DNA of 11,499 nucleotides, taken from positions 1 through 11,499 of the forward strand of contig CALCMV010000364.1 in assembly GCA_937967535.1 (NCBI GenBank). The letters run 5' to 3'. Position numbers and translations under genes: made by a program. How positions within the stretch are numbered: the first letter of the stretch is position 1; every line of letters begins with the position of its first letter. This document shows positions 1 to 7,621 of the stretch, piece after piece. The notes beneath the pieces were generated by a model. It did no database searches. It saw nothing but the letters and a program-made list of their open reading frames with translations, and was not told where the DNA came from. This stretch comes from an uncultured Saprospiraceae bacterium. Lineage in GTDB: Bacteria > Bacteroidota > Bacteroidia > Chitinophagales > Saprospiraceae.

Positions 1-153
1 ATTGTCCTCGCAAAAGAAGTGGAGTGGGTTAACAGAGATTATGCTAAACGAATGATGCGATGCGGCGTAGATGATGAGATAATCCTAAGTGCAACAGAGC
101 TTCATCCTACAACGCTCAAATGGCTTCATAAGGAAATCGAAAAAGAACAATGA
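1..153 (+). CDS. C-terminal 50 residues of an unidentified protein (5' end outside window)
   Basis: Frame 1 is open from the first base to a TGA at 151-153. It encodes a charged, helical-looking tail that begins IVLAKEVEWVNRDYAKRM and ends HKEIEKEQ. The stop overlaps the start of trhO as ATGA, so the two genes are probably translationally coupled in one operon. The pattern of a Gly-Val-Asp-Asp segment, then Ile-Leu-Ser-Ala-Thr, then a Leu/Lys-rich helix loosely recalls the C-terminal tails of Rpn/YhgA-type nuclease-transposase family proteins. That resemblance is weak and from memory, so no function is assigned. Being a real gene end is supported by the open frame and the tight overlap. Confidence 0.6.
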   Translation: MVLAKEVEWVNRDYAKRMMRCGVDDEIILSATELHPTTLKWLHKEIEKEQ

Positions 154-1226
154 AATTGCACAATAAAATAGATAAACGAGTTTTAAAACAACAACTCGAG
201 CAAGAGGCGCAGAAGCGTATTACTTTGTCATTTTACCAATACGCTCATATTGGGAATGTGCGGGTATTCCGCGACCATATATATGCACGTTGGTCAGATG
301 CGGGCGTATTTGGGCGTATTTATGTGGCGAATGAAGGTGTAAATGGTCAGATTTCTGTGCCGGAAAATCGCTGGGATGATTTCCTACGGGAGATGAATGA
401 CATTACTTTTTTGGAGGGGATTCGACTCAATATTGCGATTGAAGATGATGGGAAATCATTCTACAAATTAAAAATAAAAATAAGACATAAAATAGTAGCA
501 GATGGTCTCAATGATGAGACTTTTGATGTGACCAATCGCGGCGTACACCTTGATGCTCAACGTTTTAATGAATTAACCGAAAACGAAAACACTATCGTAG
601 TTGACATGCGAAATCACTACGAAAGTGAGGTCGGGCATTTTGAGGGAGCGATTTGCCCTGATGTGGATACTTTCCGCGAAGCACTACCTTTAGTGGAAGA
701 ACAATTATCGGAAGATAAAGATAAAAATATTGTCATGTATTGCACCGGAGGGATTCGTTGTGAAAAGGCGAGTGCCTACTATAAACATAAGGGTTTTAAA
801 AACGTTTTCCAACTCGAAGGCGGCATCATCGAATATGCGCGACAGGTGGAAAAACGAGGTTTAGAAAATAAATTTAAGGGAAAAAATTTCGTATTTGATG
901 ATAGATTGGGCGAGCGAATTAGTGAGGAAATTATCAGCGAATGTCATCAGTGTGGAAAGCCTTGCGATACGCATGTGAATTGTGCAAATGAGGCTTGTCA
1001 TCATCTATTCATTCAATGTGAAGCCTGTGCAGAAAAATATGATAAATGCTGTACAGAAGTTTGTCAAGCCTATAATTCACTGCCCGAAGATACGCGAAAA
1101 GAACTCCGCAAAGGCATCGTAGCACACGACCGACAGTATGTGAAGGCGCGTACTTCGCCATTTTTAGAAAATAAAGTAGTGCAGGATAAGGTGTGGGAGT
1201 TGGTAGGGAAAAATGATGAGTCATAA
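150..1226 (+). CDS. trhO: tRNA uridine(34) hydroxylase TrhO (YceA family, rhodanese domain)
   Basis: TrhO hydroxylates uridine 34 in the anticodon of certain tRNAs to 5-hydroxyuridine, using molecular oxygen; it acts in the cytosol. The 358-residue length matches the family (about 320-350). Residues 1-110 form the N-terminal acylphosphatase-like UPF0176 domain, with the conserved stretch RIYVANEGVNGQIS at 56-69. Residues about 145-235 are the rhodanese domain, with active-site loop CTGGIRCEKASAY at 198-210 (catalytic Cys198) and EGGIIEYAR at 223-231. Residues 265-305 are a Cys-rich C-terminal module (C265, C268, C272, C278, C283, C290, C293, C300, C301, C305), probably metal binding. The ATG overlaps the upstream stop as ATGA, which fixes the start. 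It converges with the polysaccharide operon and is functionally unrelated to it. The family call is confident; the activity follows from the family. Confidence 0.95.
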   Translation: MKLHNKIDKRVLKQQLEQEAQKRITLSFYQYAHIGNVRVFRDHIYARWSDAGVFGRIYVANEGVNGQISVPENRWDDFLREMNDITFLEGIRLNIAIEDDGKSFYKLKIKIRHKIVADGLNDETFDVTNRGVHLDAQRFNELTENENTIVVDMRNHYESEVGHFEGAICPDVDTFREALPLVEEQLSEDKDKNIVMYCTGGIRCEKASAYYKHKGFKNVFQLEGGIIEYARQVEKRGLENKFKGKNFVFDDRLGERISEEIISECHQCGKPCDTHVNCANEACHHLFIQCEACAEKYDKCCTEVCQAYNSLPEDTRKELRKGIVAHDRQYVKARTSPFLENKVVQDKVWELVGKNDES

Positions 1227-1269
1227 ACTATGAATGATGAATAGTTTGAACTCATCATTCATAGTTTAT
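1223..1269. terminator. Perfect 18-bp inverted repeat between convergent genes, probable bidirectional terminator
   Basis: ATAAACTATGAATGATGA (1223-1240) is exactly complementary to TCATCATTCATAGTTTAT (1252-1269) across an 11-base loop. It starts inside the trhO stop codon (1224-1226) and ends 7 bases short of the minus-strand stop at 1277-1279. A long AT-rich stem between convergent genes suits a terminator read from both sides, although no clean U-tract follows on either strand. The TGAATGA-like wording resembles the octamer repeats at 5322-5402 and 10291-10326. Confidence 0.6.
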
Positions 1270-1276
1270 CGTTATT

Positions 1277-2413
1277 TTATGCCATAATTGGTGCCGATTC
1301 AGGCTGTTTTTCGTATTCTCGTCTGCGTTTGAGTTGTTCGAGTTCTTCTTCTCGTTTTCTATCTGATTCGATAGCATCTCGCACAAATTTAAATGCTGAT
1401 AACAATAAGATACAGAGCAATATACCTCCTATTGCATATTTTATGCCTTCTCCAACCATATCTAGCTTTTTGCCCACTAAAGGATATACCGGTTCGTCAA
1501 TAGAAATCAAATAAGGCGTTTCCCTTGTTAGCGTAAAATTCAATATTTCAACTTGCTTGACCAATTCAATGTAGATGGCATTGAGTACCTCCACATCCCT
1601 TCTCAATCGAATATCCTCAATTAAGGCTCTTGCCGACCTAAGGTTTTTATTGGTATCCTGAAATTTTGCATAACGCGCCTCCGAGACCCTTAGTGCGGCA
1701 GCAATAGAGTCTTTGCGATATTGCATTTGATTGTAATTAGTCCGGTTTTTTTCATTGAGTTTTTCTTTGTAAAAATAGGCAAGTTCATTGAAAAGTGCCT
1801 TAGAGAACTCTACAGAAAATGGTTGTGAATTACTAGTAAATTTCATTTCAATAATACCGGAGCCTCTAATTTCTGTTTTTAAATGTCTGTTTTTAACTTG
1901 ACTCCAAATGACACTGAGCACAATGTTTTCGATAGGGGTAAAATTTTCGACATCAGCCCGTGTAAACCAGAAGTCTATGAACCTGACTGCTTCTTTCTCT
2001 TCCCAATTTTCATACAACTTGAGTTCGCGGAGATAATGATTGGCAAAATAATCTTCAATTCCATTGATTCTTACTTTTTGAAACATTGTCGAGCCTATGA
2101 TTTGGCGGGTTTCCATAAACTCCACAATCCGGTCGAAGTCAGTATCATCAATACTACTCAATCCAAACTGACTGACTAAACCTGACAATGAGCCACCACC
2201 ACCACCTTTTCCCTCTTCATAGAGGGTAAATGTAAGTCCTGCATTATATTCAGAAGGAGCAGTATATACGCTATAAACACGATAAGCCGCCAAACTCAAG
2301 GCTAACAATAATAATAACCACCATTTCTTTAGAATAAAGATGAAGTAACTTTTGAAAACACGGATAATTTGACCTATCGTGATTACTTCTTCATCAATGT
2401 ATTTTTCTCTCAT
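1277..2413 (-). CDS. Wzz/GumC-type chain-length determinant (polysaccharide co-polymerase)
   Basis: This inner-membrane protein has a large periplasmic domain and is expected to work with the Wza-like exporter encoded just upstream to set polymer length or couple polymerisation to export. The 378 residues show the family's layout: a short cytosolic N-terminus (1-29), a first transmembrane helix at about 30-50, a periplasmic region with a run of five glycines (70-74) followed by a GLVSQFGL-like segment, a helical region at about 210-300, a Pro-containing stretch (EPVYPL) just before the second transmembrane helix (326-344), and a charged Lys/Glu-rich cytosolic tail. No Walker A motif or BY-kinase domain is fused at the C-terminus, so a separate kinase would be needed if one is used. 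The start ATG at 2411-2413 has no visible Shine-Dalgarno sequence, as is usual in Bacteroidota. It is the last gene of the operon, 169 bp after the exporter. The Wzz-like class is confident; the exact polymer is unknown. Confidence 0.85.
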   Translation of the reverse strand: MREKYIDEEVITIGQIIRVFKSYFIFILKKWWLLLLLALSLAAYRVYSVYTAPSEYNAGLTFTLYEEGKGGGGGSLSGLVSQFGLSSIDDTDFDRIVEFMETRQIIGSTMFQKVRINGIEDYFANHYLRELKLYENWEEKEAVRFIDFWFTRADVENFTPIENIVLSVIWSQVKNRHLKTEIRGSGIIEMKFTSNSQPFSVEFSKALFNELAYFYKEKLNEKNRTNYNQMQYRKDSIAAALRVSEARYAKFQDTNKNLRSARALIEDIRLRRDVEVLNAIYIELVKQVEILNFTLTRETPYLISIDEPVYPLVGKKLDMVGEGIKYAIGGILLCILLLSAFKFVRDAIESDRKREEELEQLKRRREYEKQPESAPIMA

Positions 2414-2549
2414 GATACGAGATTTTAGCTAATCATCTAATCCGAGTTACGGGTTCAGGGTTTTCATATGCTGTAAAAACCAAATTAACTCCTTTGCAGG
2501 TGTATTTAGCCAATTCGCAACTTGAATTATATATTAAGACGTATTTTGA

Positions 2550-2575
2550 TTGGAATTTGTTACTTGGAATTTGTT
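2550..2575. repeat. Direct repeat of TTGGAATTTGTT in the exporter-wzz junction
   Basis: Two copies of TTGGAATTTGTT (2550-2561 and 2564-2575) lie 8 bases from the exporter stop codon, separated by AC. The core TTGGAATTTG is the same unit that dominates the region 9349-9515. The rest of this 169-bp junction (2414-2582) is AT-rich and holds no ORF and no clear terminator, so exporter and wzz may be co-transcribed. Confidence 0.6.
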
Positions 2576-2582
2576 TTTTTCA

Positions 2583-5303
2583 CTATTGAGAAAGCGTCCT
2601 ATCTGCCAATAACAACAAAGTCAGTACAGAGGTGGCTTGTGTTACTACAGTAGATAATATTTCTGACCACTCTCTTCGTCTTTCGCTCTCTCCATCTTCC
2701 TCTCGCCTTGTCTTCCTATCAGGTTTAGCATCCACTTTCACTATAGCACCTGCGTCCACTTTAGGATATAACTTAAAAAGACCATAGTCTCTGGTTTTTT
2801 GTACATAACCATTCGGGTTCGCAACTGTGATAAGGTTTTTACGCCCTCTTTTCATCTTTCTATCTACACCTGTACCATATTTATTGATATAAAATTTGGC
2901 GCGACGTCCTTTATGGTGCGGTGCATTAATTTTTCCTAGTGTATCAATATTAGGATAACGCACAGCCCCCATGATGGATACTAAGTCTTGGTGTCTGGGA
3001 ATACTAACTTCATCACCTGCTTTAAGAACGTAGTTAAAACGCGATGCCGGATTTTTAATAGCTCTATCCAAATCAAGAATGACACGCCCGAGGCTGTCTT
3101 CCGTACGAATAAGGGTTGCACCCCTTGGGAAAGCAGCATCTGTAAGCCCTCCTGCTCTCTGAATGACGCTCAATATTGTTTCCTGTTTATCGGTCAAGGT
3201 ATAAGTTCCCGGATAAACCACTTCGCCTCTAAGTTGGATATTTTGTTGTAATTCAAACTCCGGTGCCTGACGTACAAATACCTGATCATAAGGTTTTATC
3301 TTAAAATCACCTTGCTGCCCCTCCAATACCAATCTTCTATCTACTCTTACCGTAGCAATATTGACTTGGGTTTTCTTTTCTTCATCTATTTCAATGCGCG
3401 ATACTTCTATACGTCCCTCGGCAGCTTCTTCTCTCAAGCCTCCTGCCAGATAAATAATATCAGAGAGCGTCATATTCGGGCTATACGCAAAATCACCGGG
3501 TACACGTACTGCACCATCTATTTCTACACGTACATCTTTATCCTCAAACCTATCTTCCGGAAACACAACGAGTACATCATTGGGCAGCAGAGTCTTATTG
3601 GCAGAAGATTCAGGATTCTCAACAGCCTCACGAAGGTCTATACGTATCCATCTTCTTTTGTCTTTACCGTCTATACGCTGAATGTAGGCATAGCGTGCGG
3701 CATCTTTTATAGTACCTCTCGAAAAAAATACGGCATCTTTCACTTTGAGATTTTCGTCATACCTAAATTCGCCCGGATTGCGGACATGCCCCTCAACGAA
3801 GTAACTGAAATTATCTTCAAAGTCCGATTTTGCCGAGATACGAATAATATCAAATGATTGGAGTTCAATATTGTCTTTAGAAGCCGGATTGTTCAATATA
3901 TCATTGATGTCAATCGGAATATATTTCTTTGATAAATTATCATCTCTTCTCACCACATAAGCTTGGTCTGTCCGTGAGTTGTTCATTATACCTGCTTTTC
4001 TGATGATGTCATTCACCCGCGTACCCGGTGTGAGTTCATAATTCCCCTCCAACTCTACTTCGCCTTCTACGGCTACAAAATTTTCATACTCTTTTTCAAT
4101 AGTATAAATTTGAATTTGGTCGCCCGTCATCAACTCTCTATCCTGTCCGGTAGCCAAAAGATTCTTAAAATCCACATCTACCAACAACTTCTCGTCGTCG
4201 CCATAGCGTTCTATCTGAATATTGCTTTTATAAGCCCTTGCACCAAATCCGCCTGAATAATCAATCGCATCTACCAAACCCTCGCCGGGCATCATTTCAT
4301 ACCGCATCGGACGTTTGACAGCACCATTTACACGCACCAATTTTCCGGCGGTCGGTACATGAATAATATCATTATCTTCCAAATAAAACTCATCTATAAT
4401 TGATGGATTTTCAAGGTATTTATAAACATCCAACACCTTATCCGGTTCACCGGAGCGGCGCACTGTAATCGTCCGTACACTACCCGTTTCGTTCGGACCA
4501 CCTGCGGCAGTCAAGGCATTAAAAGCTGTATTCAAGGCAGACATCTTATAGCTTCCCGGTTGAAAAACTTCTCCATAAATACCTACGGTAATCAAACGAG
4601 AATAATTGAGGACGACTTCTATTTGCGTATCTTTATCTCTGGTATTGTATTGATTGGCAAAATTTTCTTTTATCAAATCTATTGTTGCCTTATGCGTCAA
4701 GCCTTTCAGATAAATACGGGGCATACGCGGCGGTTGGATGTAGCCCTCATCATTCACCTTAAATTCACCGCTATACTCTGTATCCCCCCAAATTGAGATA
4801 GCAAATTCATCGCCAATACCCACGATATAATTGTCCGGTGCTTGAAAATCTTCCAATTGATTGAGCAAAGTCAGTGTTTTATTTCTGAAAATACCCTTTC
4901 CATAAGTATCTTCTTTCTGTTCTTGCACAATGATGACTTCATCTTCATCATCCACAATCCCGATTTCTTCTTTCACTTCTTCTTCCCTTACCAATTTTTC
5001 AGCTTCTTTTAGAATATCCTCTTGCTCTTCGGCTTTTTCTTTAGCTTTTTCCTCTGCGGCTTCTTTGGCTTGCTCTTTAGCCGGATCAATAAATTCGGTC
5101 TGCCCTTCTAATCCGATTTTGTTGTTATCAATAGCCTGAATCAATTCACCACTTGATATTTCGCCACTATCTATTTTATCTTGAATAATTTGTTGGTCAA
5201 AACCTGCCTGTTCCACTTGTTCCAATACCTCATCAGGTACTTGAGCATAGCCGATAGTACAAATTGATATAGATACCAGTAGAATAAATAATATTTTTTT
5301 CAT
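2583..5303 (-). CDS. Wza-like polysaccharide export protein with six to seven SLBB domains
   Basis: Outer-membrane/periplasmic exporter of the Wza (OPX) class, forming the exit channel for surface polysaccharide. I start at 5303 (906 residues): MKKILFILLVSISICTIGYA is a clean signal peptide with cleavage after Ala20. The in-frame ATG at 5360 would add 19 residues in front of it, drawn from the octamer repeat. The order is: signal peptide; short helical segment (22-65); acidic Lys/Glu/Ala-rich probable coiled coil (about 72-112); poly-export domain (about 152-236, with VGIGDEFAISIWGD); SLBB repeats near 239, 324, 410, 501, 593 and 689, each opening with a G-x-V-x-x-P-G/Y-like motif and ending in a Gly-rich turn such as AGG; a degenerate seventh copy (IMGAVRYPN) near 776; a basic stretch; and a hydrophobic segment at about 881-901. 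There is no lipobox cysteine after the signal peptide, unlike E. coli Wza. With only one or two SLBB copies, E. coli Wza-type proteins are much shorter. It lies between rfbB (104 bp) and wzz (169 bp). Confidence 0.9.
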   Translation of the reverse strand: MKKILFILLVSISICTIGYAQVPDEVLEQVEQAGFDQQIIQDKIDSGEISSGELIQAIDNNKIGLEGQTEFIDPAKEQAKEAAEEKAKEKAEEQEDILKEAEKLVREEEVKEEIGIVDDEDEVIIVQEQKEDTYGKGIFRNKTLTLLNQLEDFQAPDNYIVGIGDEFAISIWGDTEYSGEFKVNDEGYIQPPRMPRIYLKGLTHKATIDLIKENFANQYNTRDKDTQIEVVLNYSRLITVGIYGEVFQPGSYKMSALNTAFNALTAAGGPNETGSVRTITVRRSGEPDKVLDVYKYLENPSIIDEFYLEDNDIIHVPTAGKLVRVNGAVKRPMRYEMMPGEGLVDAIDYSGGFGARAYKSNIQIERYGDDEKLLVDVDFKNLLATGQDRELMTGDQIQIYTIEKEYENFVAVEGEVELEGNYELTPGTRVNDIIRKAGIMNNSRTDQAYVVRRDDNLSKKYIPIDINDILNNPASKDNIELQSFDIIRISAKSDFEDNFSYFVEGHVRNPGEFRYDENLKVKDAVFFSRGTIKDAARYAYIQRIDGKDKRRWIRIDLREAVENPESSANKTLLPNDVLVVFPEDRFEDKDVRVEIDGAVRVPGDFAYSPNMTLSDIIYLAGGLREEAAEGRIEVSRIEIDEEKKTQVNIATVRVDRRLVLEGQQGDFKIKPYDQVFVRQAPEFELQQNIQLRGEVVYPGTYTLTDKQETILSVIQRAGGLTDAAFPRGATLIRTEDSLGRVILDLDRAIKNPASRFNYVLKAGDEVSIPRHQDLVSIMGAVRYPNIDTLGKINAPHHKGRRAKFYINKYGTGVDRKMKRGRKNLITVANPNGYVQKTRDYGLFKLYPKVDAGAIVKVDAKPDRKTRREEDGESERRREWSEILSTVVTQATSVLTLLLLADRTLSQ

Positions 5304-5321
5304 GTGATAGTTTTCTATAAA

Positions 5322-5402
5322 AATGAGTAAATGAATAGATAAGTAAATAAGTAAATACACTTTTCCATTTACTCATTTCATCATTTACTCATCTATTCAT
5401 TT
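5322..5402. repeat. Octamer array and its inverted copy in the rfbB-exporter junction
   Basis: Four degenerate octamers (AATGAGTA, AATGAATA, GATAAGTA, AATAAGTA) occupy 5322-5353, and the opposite-strand form of the same unit fills about 5366-5402. AAATGAATAGAT (5329-5340) is exactly complementary to 5391-5402, and AATGAGTAAATG (5322-5333) to 5366-5377, so alternative hairpins are possible. The array begins 5 bases after the rfbB stop and reaches to within 20 bases of the chosen exporter start. It nearly fills the 104-bp junction. It could act as an attenuator, a processing site or an mRNA-stabilising hairpin; the sequence alone does not decide. Confidence 0.75.
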
Positions 5403-5407
5403 CTAAC

Positions 5408-6457
5408 TCACGCATATTGTTTTTCGTAATAATCTTTATATGCACCGGAGGTGACGTTATCCAACCAATCTTGGTTGTTTAGATACCATTTAATCGTCTT
5501 TCGGAGTCCATTTTCAAAGTCAATAGATGGTTTCCAGCCCAGTTCGCGGTCTATTTTGGAGGCATCAATCGCGTAGCGGCGGTCGTGTCCGGGGCGGTCT
5601 TTTACATAGCTAATCAGCTTGCGCGCCGAGCCTACTTCACGCCCCAGTTCCTCATCCATTATATCACACAACAAGTTGACGAGGTCAATATTTGTCCACT
5701 CATTATGCCCACCTATATTATAGGTTTCGCCGTTTTTTCCTTTATGAAAAACCGCATCAATTGCAGTAGCATGGTCTTGCACCCACAGCCAATCGCGGGT
5801 ATACAGACCATCACCATACACAGGCAATGATTTTTCTTGTTTAATATTATTAATAAATAATGGGATTAATTTTTCGGGAAATTGGTACGAACCATAATTA
5901 TTTGAGCAATTGGAAATAACAATTGGCAGTTCGTAGGTATGCTGATATGCCCGCACGAAATGGTCAGAACTTGCCTTCGCCGCCGAATAAGGCGAGCGCG
6001 GGTCGTAAGGTGTTTCTTCCGTAAAAAAAGTATCTTCACCGAGTCGCAATGCACCATACACTTCATCTGTCGAAACATGGTAAAAACGCTTTCCCTCTGC
6101 ATTATCTGCCCAGTGAATCTTCGCGGCATGTAGCAAATTAAATGTCCCTAATACATTGGTTTTCAGAAAATTCAACGGTTCAGTAATTGACCTGTCTACA
6201 TGCGTTTCAGCAGCCAAGTGAATCACTCCGTCAAATTTATGCACTGCAAATAATTCCATCACAAAATCCGTATCTACAATATCTCCTTTGATGAAGCTAT
6301 AATTTGCTGTATTTTCAATATCTTTCAGATTATTCAGATTACCTGCATAGGTCAATTTATCCAAATTAACAATCTGATAATCAGGGTATTTATTAACAAA
6401 CAATCTAACGACATGCGAGCCGATAAATCCGGCACCACCGGTGATGAGTATTTTCAT
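5408..6457 (-). CDS. rfbB: dTDP-glucose 4,6-dehydratase
   Basis: This cytosolic NAD-dependent enzyme of the extended short-chain dehydrogenase family converts dTDP-glucose to dTDP-4-keto-6-deoxyglucose, the precursor of rhamnose and other deoxysugars. The 349 residues match the family. The Rossmann motif GGAGFIGSH is at 7-15, LDKLTYAGNL at 32-41, LAAETHVDRS at 81-90, the catalytic Thr-Asp-Glu triad in STDEVYG at 130-132, and Tyr157/Lys161 in PYSAAKAS. RDWLWVQDH and the C-terminal DRPGHDRRYAID are also typical. The Asp-Glu after the Thr, the DRPGHDRRYA block and YAGNL separate it from UDP-glucose epimerases. The rest of the rhamnose pathway (rfbA, rfbC, rfbD) is not in the window, so the product could feed rhamnose synthesis encoded elsewhere or another deoxysugar. 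The upstream 225-bp gap is filled with hexamer repeats ending 4 bases before the ATG, leaving no Shine-Dalgarno site. Confidence 0.95.
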   Translation of the reverse strand: MKILITGGAGFIGSHVVRLFVNKYPDYQIVNLDKLTYAGNLNNLKDIENTANYSFIKGDIVDTDFVMELFAVHKFDGVIHLAAETHVDRSITEPLNFLKTNVLGTFNLLHAAKIHWADNAEGKRFYHVSTDEVYGALRLGEDTFFTEETPYDPRSPYSAAKASSDHFVRAYQHTYELPIVISNCSNNYGSYQFPEKLIPLFINNIKQEKSLPVYGDGLYTRDWLWVQDHATAIDAVFHKGKNGETYNIGGHNEWTNIDLVNLLCDIMDEELGREVGSARKLISYVKDRPGHDRRYAIDASKIDRELGWKPSIDFENGLRKTIKWYLNNQDWLDNVTSGAYKDYYEKQYA

Positions 6458-6461
6458 GAAA

Positions 6462-6684
6462 AAGTTTAAGTTGAAGTTTAAGTCTAAGTTTAAGATTAAG
6501 TTTGAAAATTATTTTTTCTCAAAAAAAATAAGAATTTATAACTCAATCTTTGCATTATAATTATTTTAATATTATTAATCAGTATTTTAAATATTATTCA
6601 AAATTAAAATACAAAAGTTGAGTTATAAAATATTTAATTGAAACTTAAATTTTTAAACTTAAACTTAAACTTAAACTTAAACTT
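6462..6684. repeat. Two opposed AAGTTT hexamer arrays filling the uxs-rfbB junction
   Basis: Seven hexamers (AAGTTT, AAGTTG, AAGTTT, AAGTCT, AAGTTT, AAGATT, AAGTTT) run without gaps over 6462-6503. The opposite-strand form (AAACTT) recurs at 6641-6646 and then five times in tandem at 6655-6684. The right array runs into the uxs stop codon (TAA, plus-strand 6683-6685), and the left array stops 4 bases before the rfbB ATG. The arms can pair with each other across about 137 bases. Reading through the arrays gives only artificial KFKFKF or NLNLNL peptides. The space between is very AT-rich and contains the inverted repeat at 6535-6629. Confidence 0.8.
6535..6629. repeat. Imperfect 18-bp inverted repeat nested between the hexamer arrays
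   Basis: TTTATAACTCAATCTTTG (6535-6552) pairs with CAAAAGTTGAGTTATAAA (6612-6629) at 16 of 18 positions; the outer 12 bp (6535-6546 and 6618-6629) are perfect. The 59-base interior is nearly pure A/T. The nested arrangement resembles a very small palindromic element or a cruciform-forming spacer. It encodes no protein, and I see no target-site duplication that would prove insertion. Confidence 0.6.
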
Positions 6685-7621
6685 ATTTAAGTACCTTCTT
6701 AAAGTATTCGTAAGTTCGTCGGAGTCCTTCTTTTCTATCCACTTTGGCTTCCCAGCCAAGTATTTGTTTAGCTTTTGTGGTATCGGGGCGACGCTTTTTG
6801 GGGTCGTCCTTGGGGAGGTCTTTATAAATGATTTCGAGTTGTTTGTCTTCAACGAGATTGATGATTTCTTCTGCAAATTCTTTTATCGTAATTTCGTCGG
6901 GATTACCTATATTTACAGGCAAGTGATAATCGCTCATCAAAAGCCGATAAATACCTTCCACCAAATCATCTACATAACAAAATGAGCGTGTCTGCGAACC
7001 ATCACCAAACACTGTAAGTGGTTCACCGTTAATGGCTTGTGAAAGAAATGCAGGCAAGGCGCGTCCGTCATTGGTACGCATACGCGGACCGTAAGTATTA
7101 AAAATTCGGACGATACGTGTTCCCAAACCATGTACGTTGTGATAAGCCATTGTGAGAGCTTCCTGAAAACGCTTGGCTTCGTCGTATACACCACGCGGAC
7201 CTATTGGATTTACATTGCCCCAATATTCTTCATGTTGTGGATGTACTTCAGGGTCGCCATAGACTTCGGAGGTAGATGCTACGAGGATTCGTGCATTTTT
7301 AGCTTTTGCCAATCCAAGCAGATTATGCGTACCGAGTGAGCCTACTTTCATCGTCTGAATCGGCATTTGCAAATAATCAATCGGGCTTGCAGGCGAAGCA
7401 AAATGCAGGATGTAATGTAATTCATCCGGAACATGCACAAATTTGGAGACATCGTGGTGATAAAACACAAAATTTTCATGCGAAAACAGGTGTTCGATAT
7501 TCTTCAAATTTCCCGTTATCAAATTATCCATTCCAATGACTTTGAAGCCTTCGGCAATGAACCTGTCGCACAAATGTGAACCTAAAAAACCCGCCGCACC
7601 AGTGATGAGTACTTTTTTCAT
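6683..7621 (-). CDS. uxs: UDP-glucuronate decarboxylase (UDP-xylose synthase)
   Basis: This cytosolic NAD-dependent enzyme converts UDP-glucuronate to UDP-xylose by oxidation at C4, decarboxylation and re-reduction. The 312 residues match bacterial UXS. The Rossmann motif GAAGFLGSH is at 8-16, FASPASP at 74-80 (a hallmark of UXS), the catalytic Thr117/Ser118/Glu119 in STSEVYGDP, Tyr146 and Lys150 in GVYDEAKRF, RIFNTYGPRM, and QTRSFCYVDDLVEG before the C-terminal substrate domain. The ATG overlaps the ugd stop as ATGA (7618-7621), so its substrate is made by the gene immediately before it, which supports the specific call over a generic epimerase. The stop codon lies in the downstream hexamer array. 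Confidence is high. Confidence 0.95.
   Translation of the reverse strand: MKKVLITGAAGFLGSHLCDRFIAEGFKVIGMDNLITGNLKNIEHLFSHENFVFYHHDVSKFVHVPDELHYILHFASPASPIDYLQMPIQTMKVGSLGTHNLLGLAKAKNARILVASTSEVYGDPEVHPQHEEYWGNVNPIGPRGVYDEAKRFQEALTMAYHNVHGLGTRIVRIFNTYGPRMRTNDGRALPAFLSQAINGEPLTVFGDGSQTRSFCYVDDLVEGIYRLLMSDYHLPVNIGNPDEITIKEFAEEIINLVEDKQLEIIYKDLPKDDPKKRRPDTTKAKQILGWEAKVDRKEGLRRTYEYFKKVLK

Noticed and set aside
3312..3857. A 181-codon plus-strand open frame antisense to the exporter gene
   Set aside because: The opposite strand encodes well-formed SLBB repeats throughout. The plus-strand product is Tyr/Ile/Phe-rich without structure.
6535..6629. Inverted repeat as the ends of an insertion sequence
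   Set aside because: The interior is only 59 bases, encodes nothing, and no flanking target duplication is visible.
6462..6684. Hexamer arrays that might be taken for a CRISPR array or a coding repeat
   Set aside because: The units are 6 bases with no unique spacers, there are no cas genes, and translation gives only KFKFKF-type low complexity.
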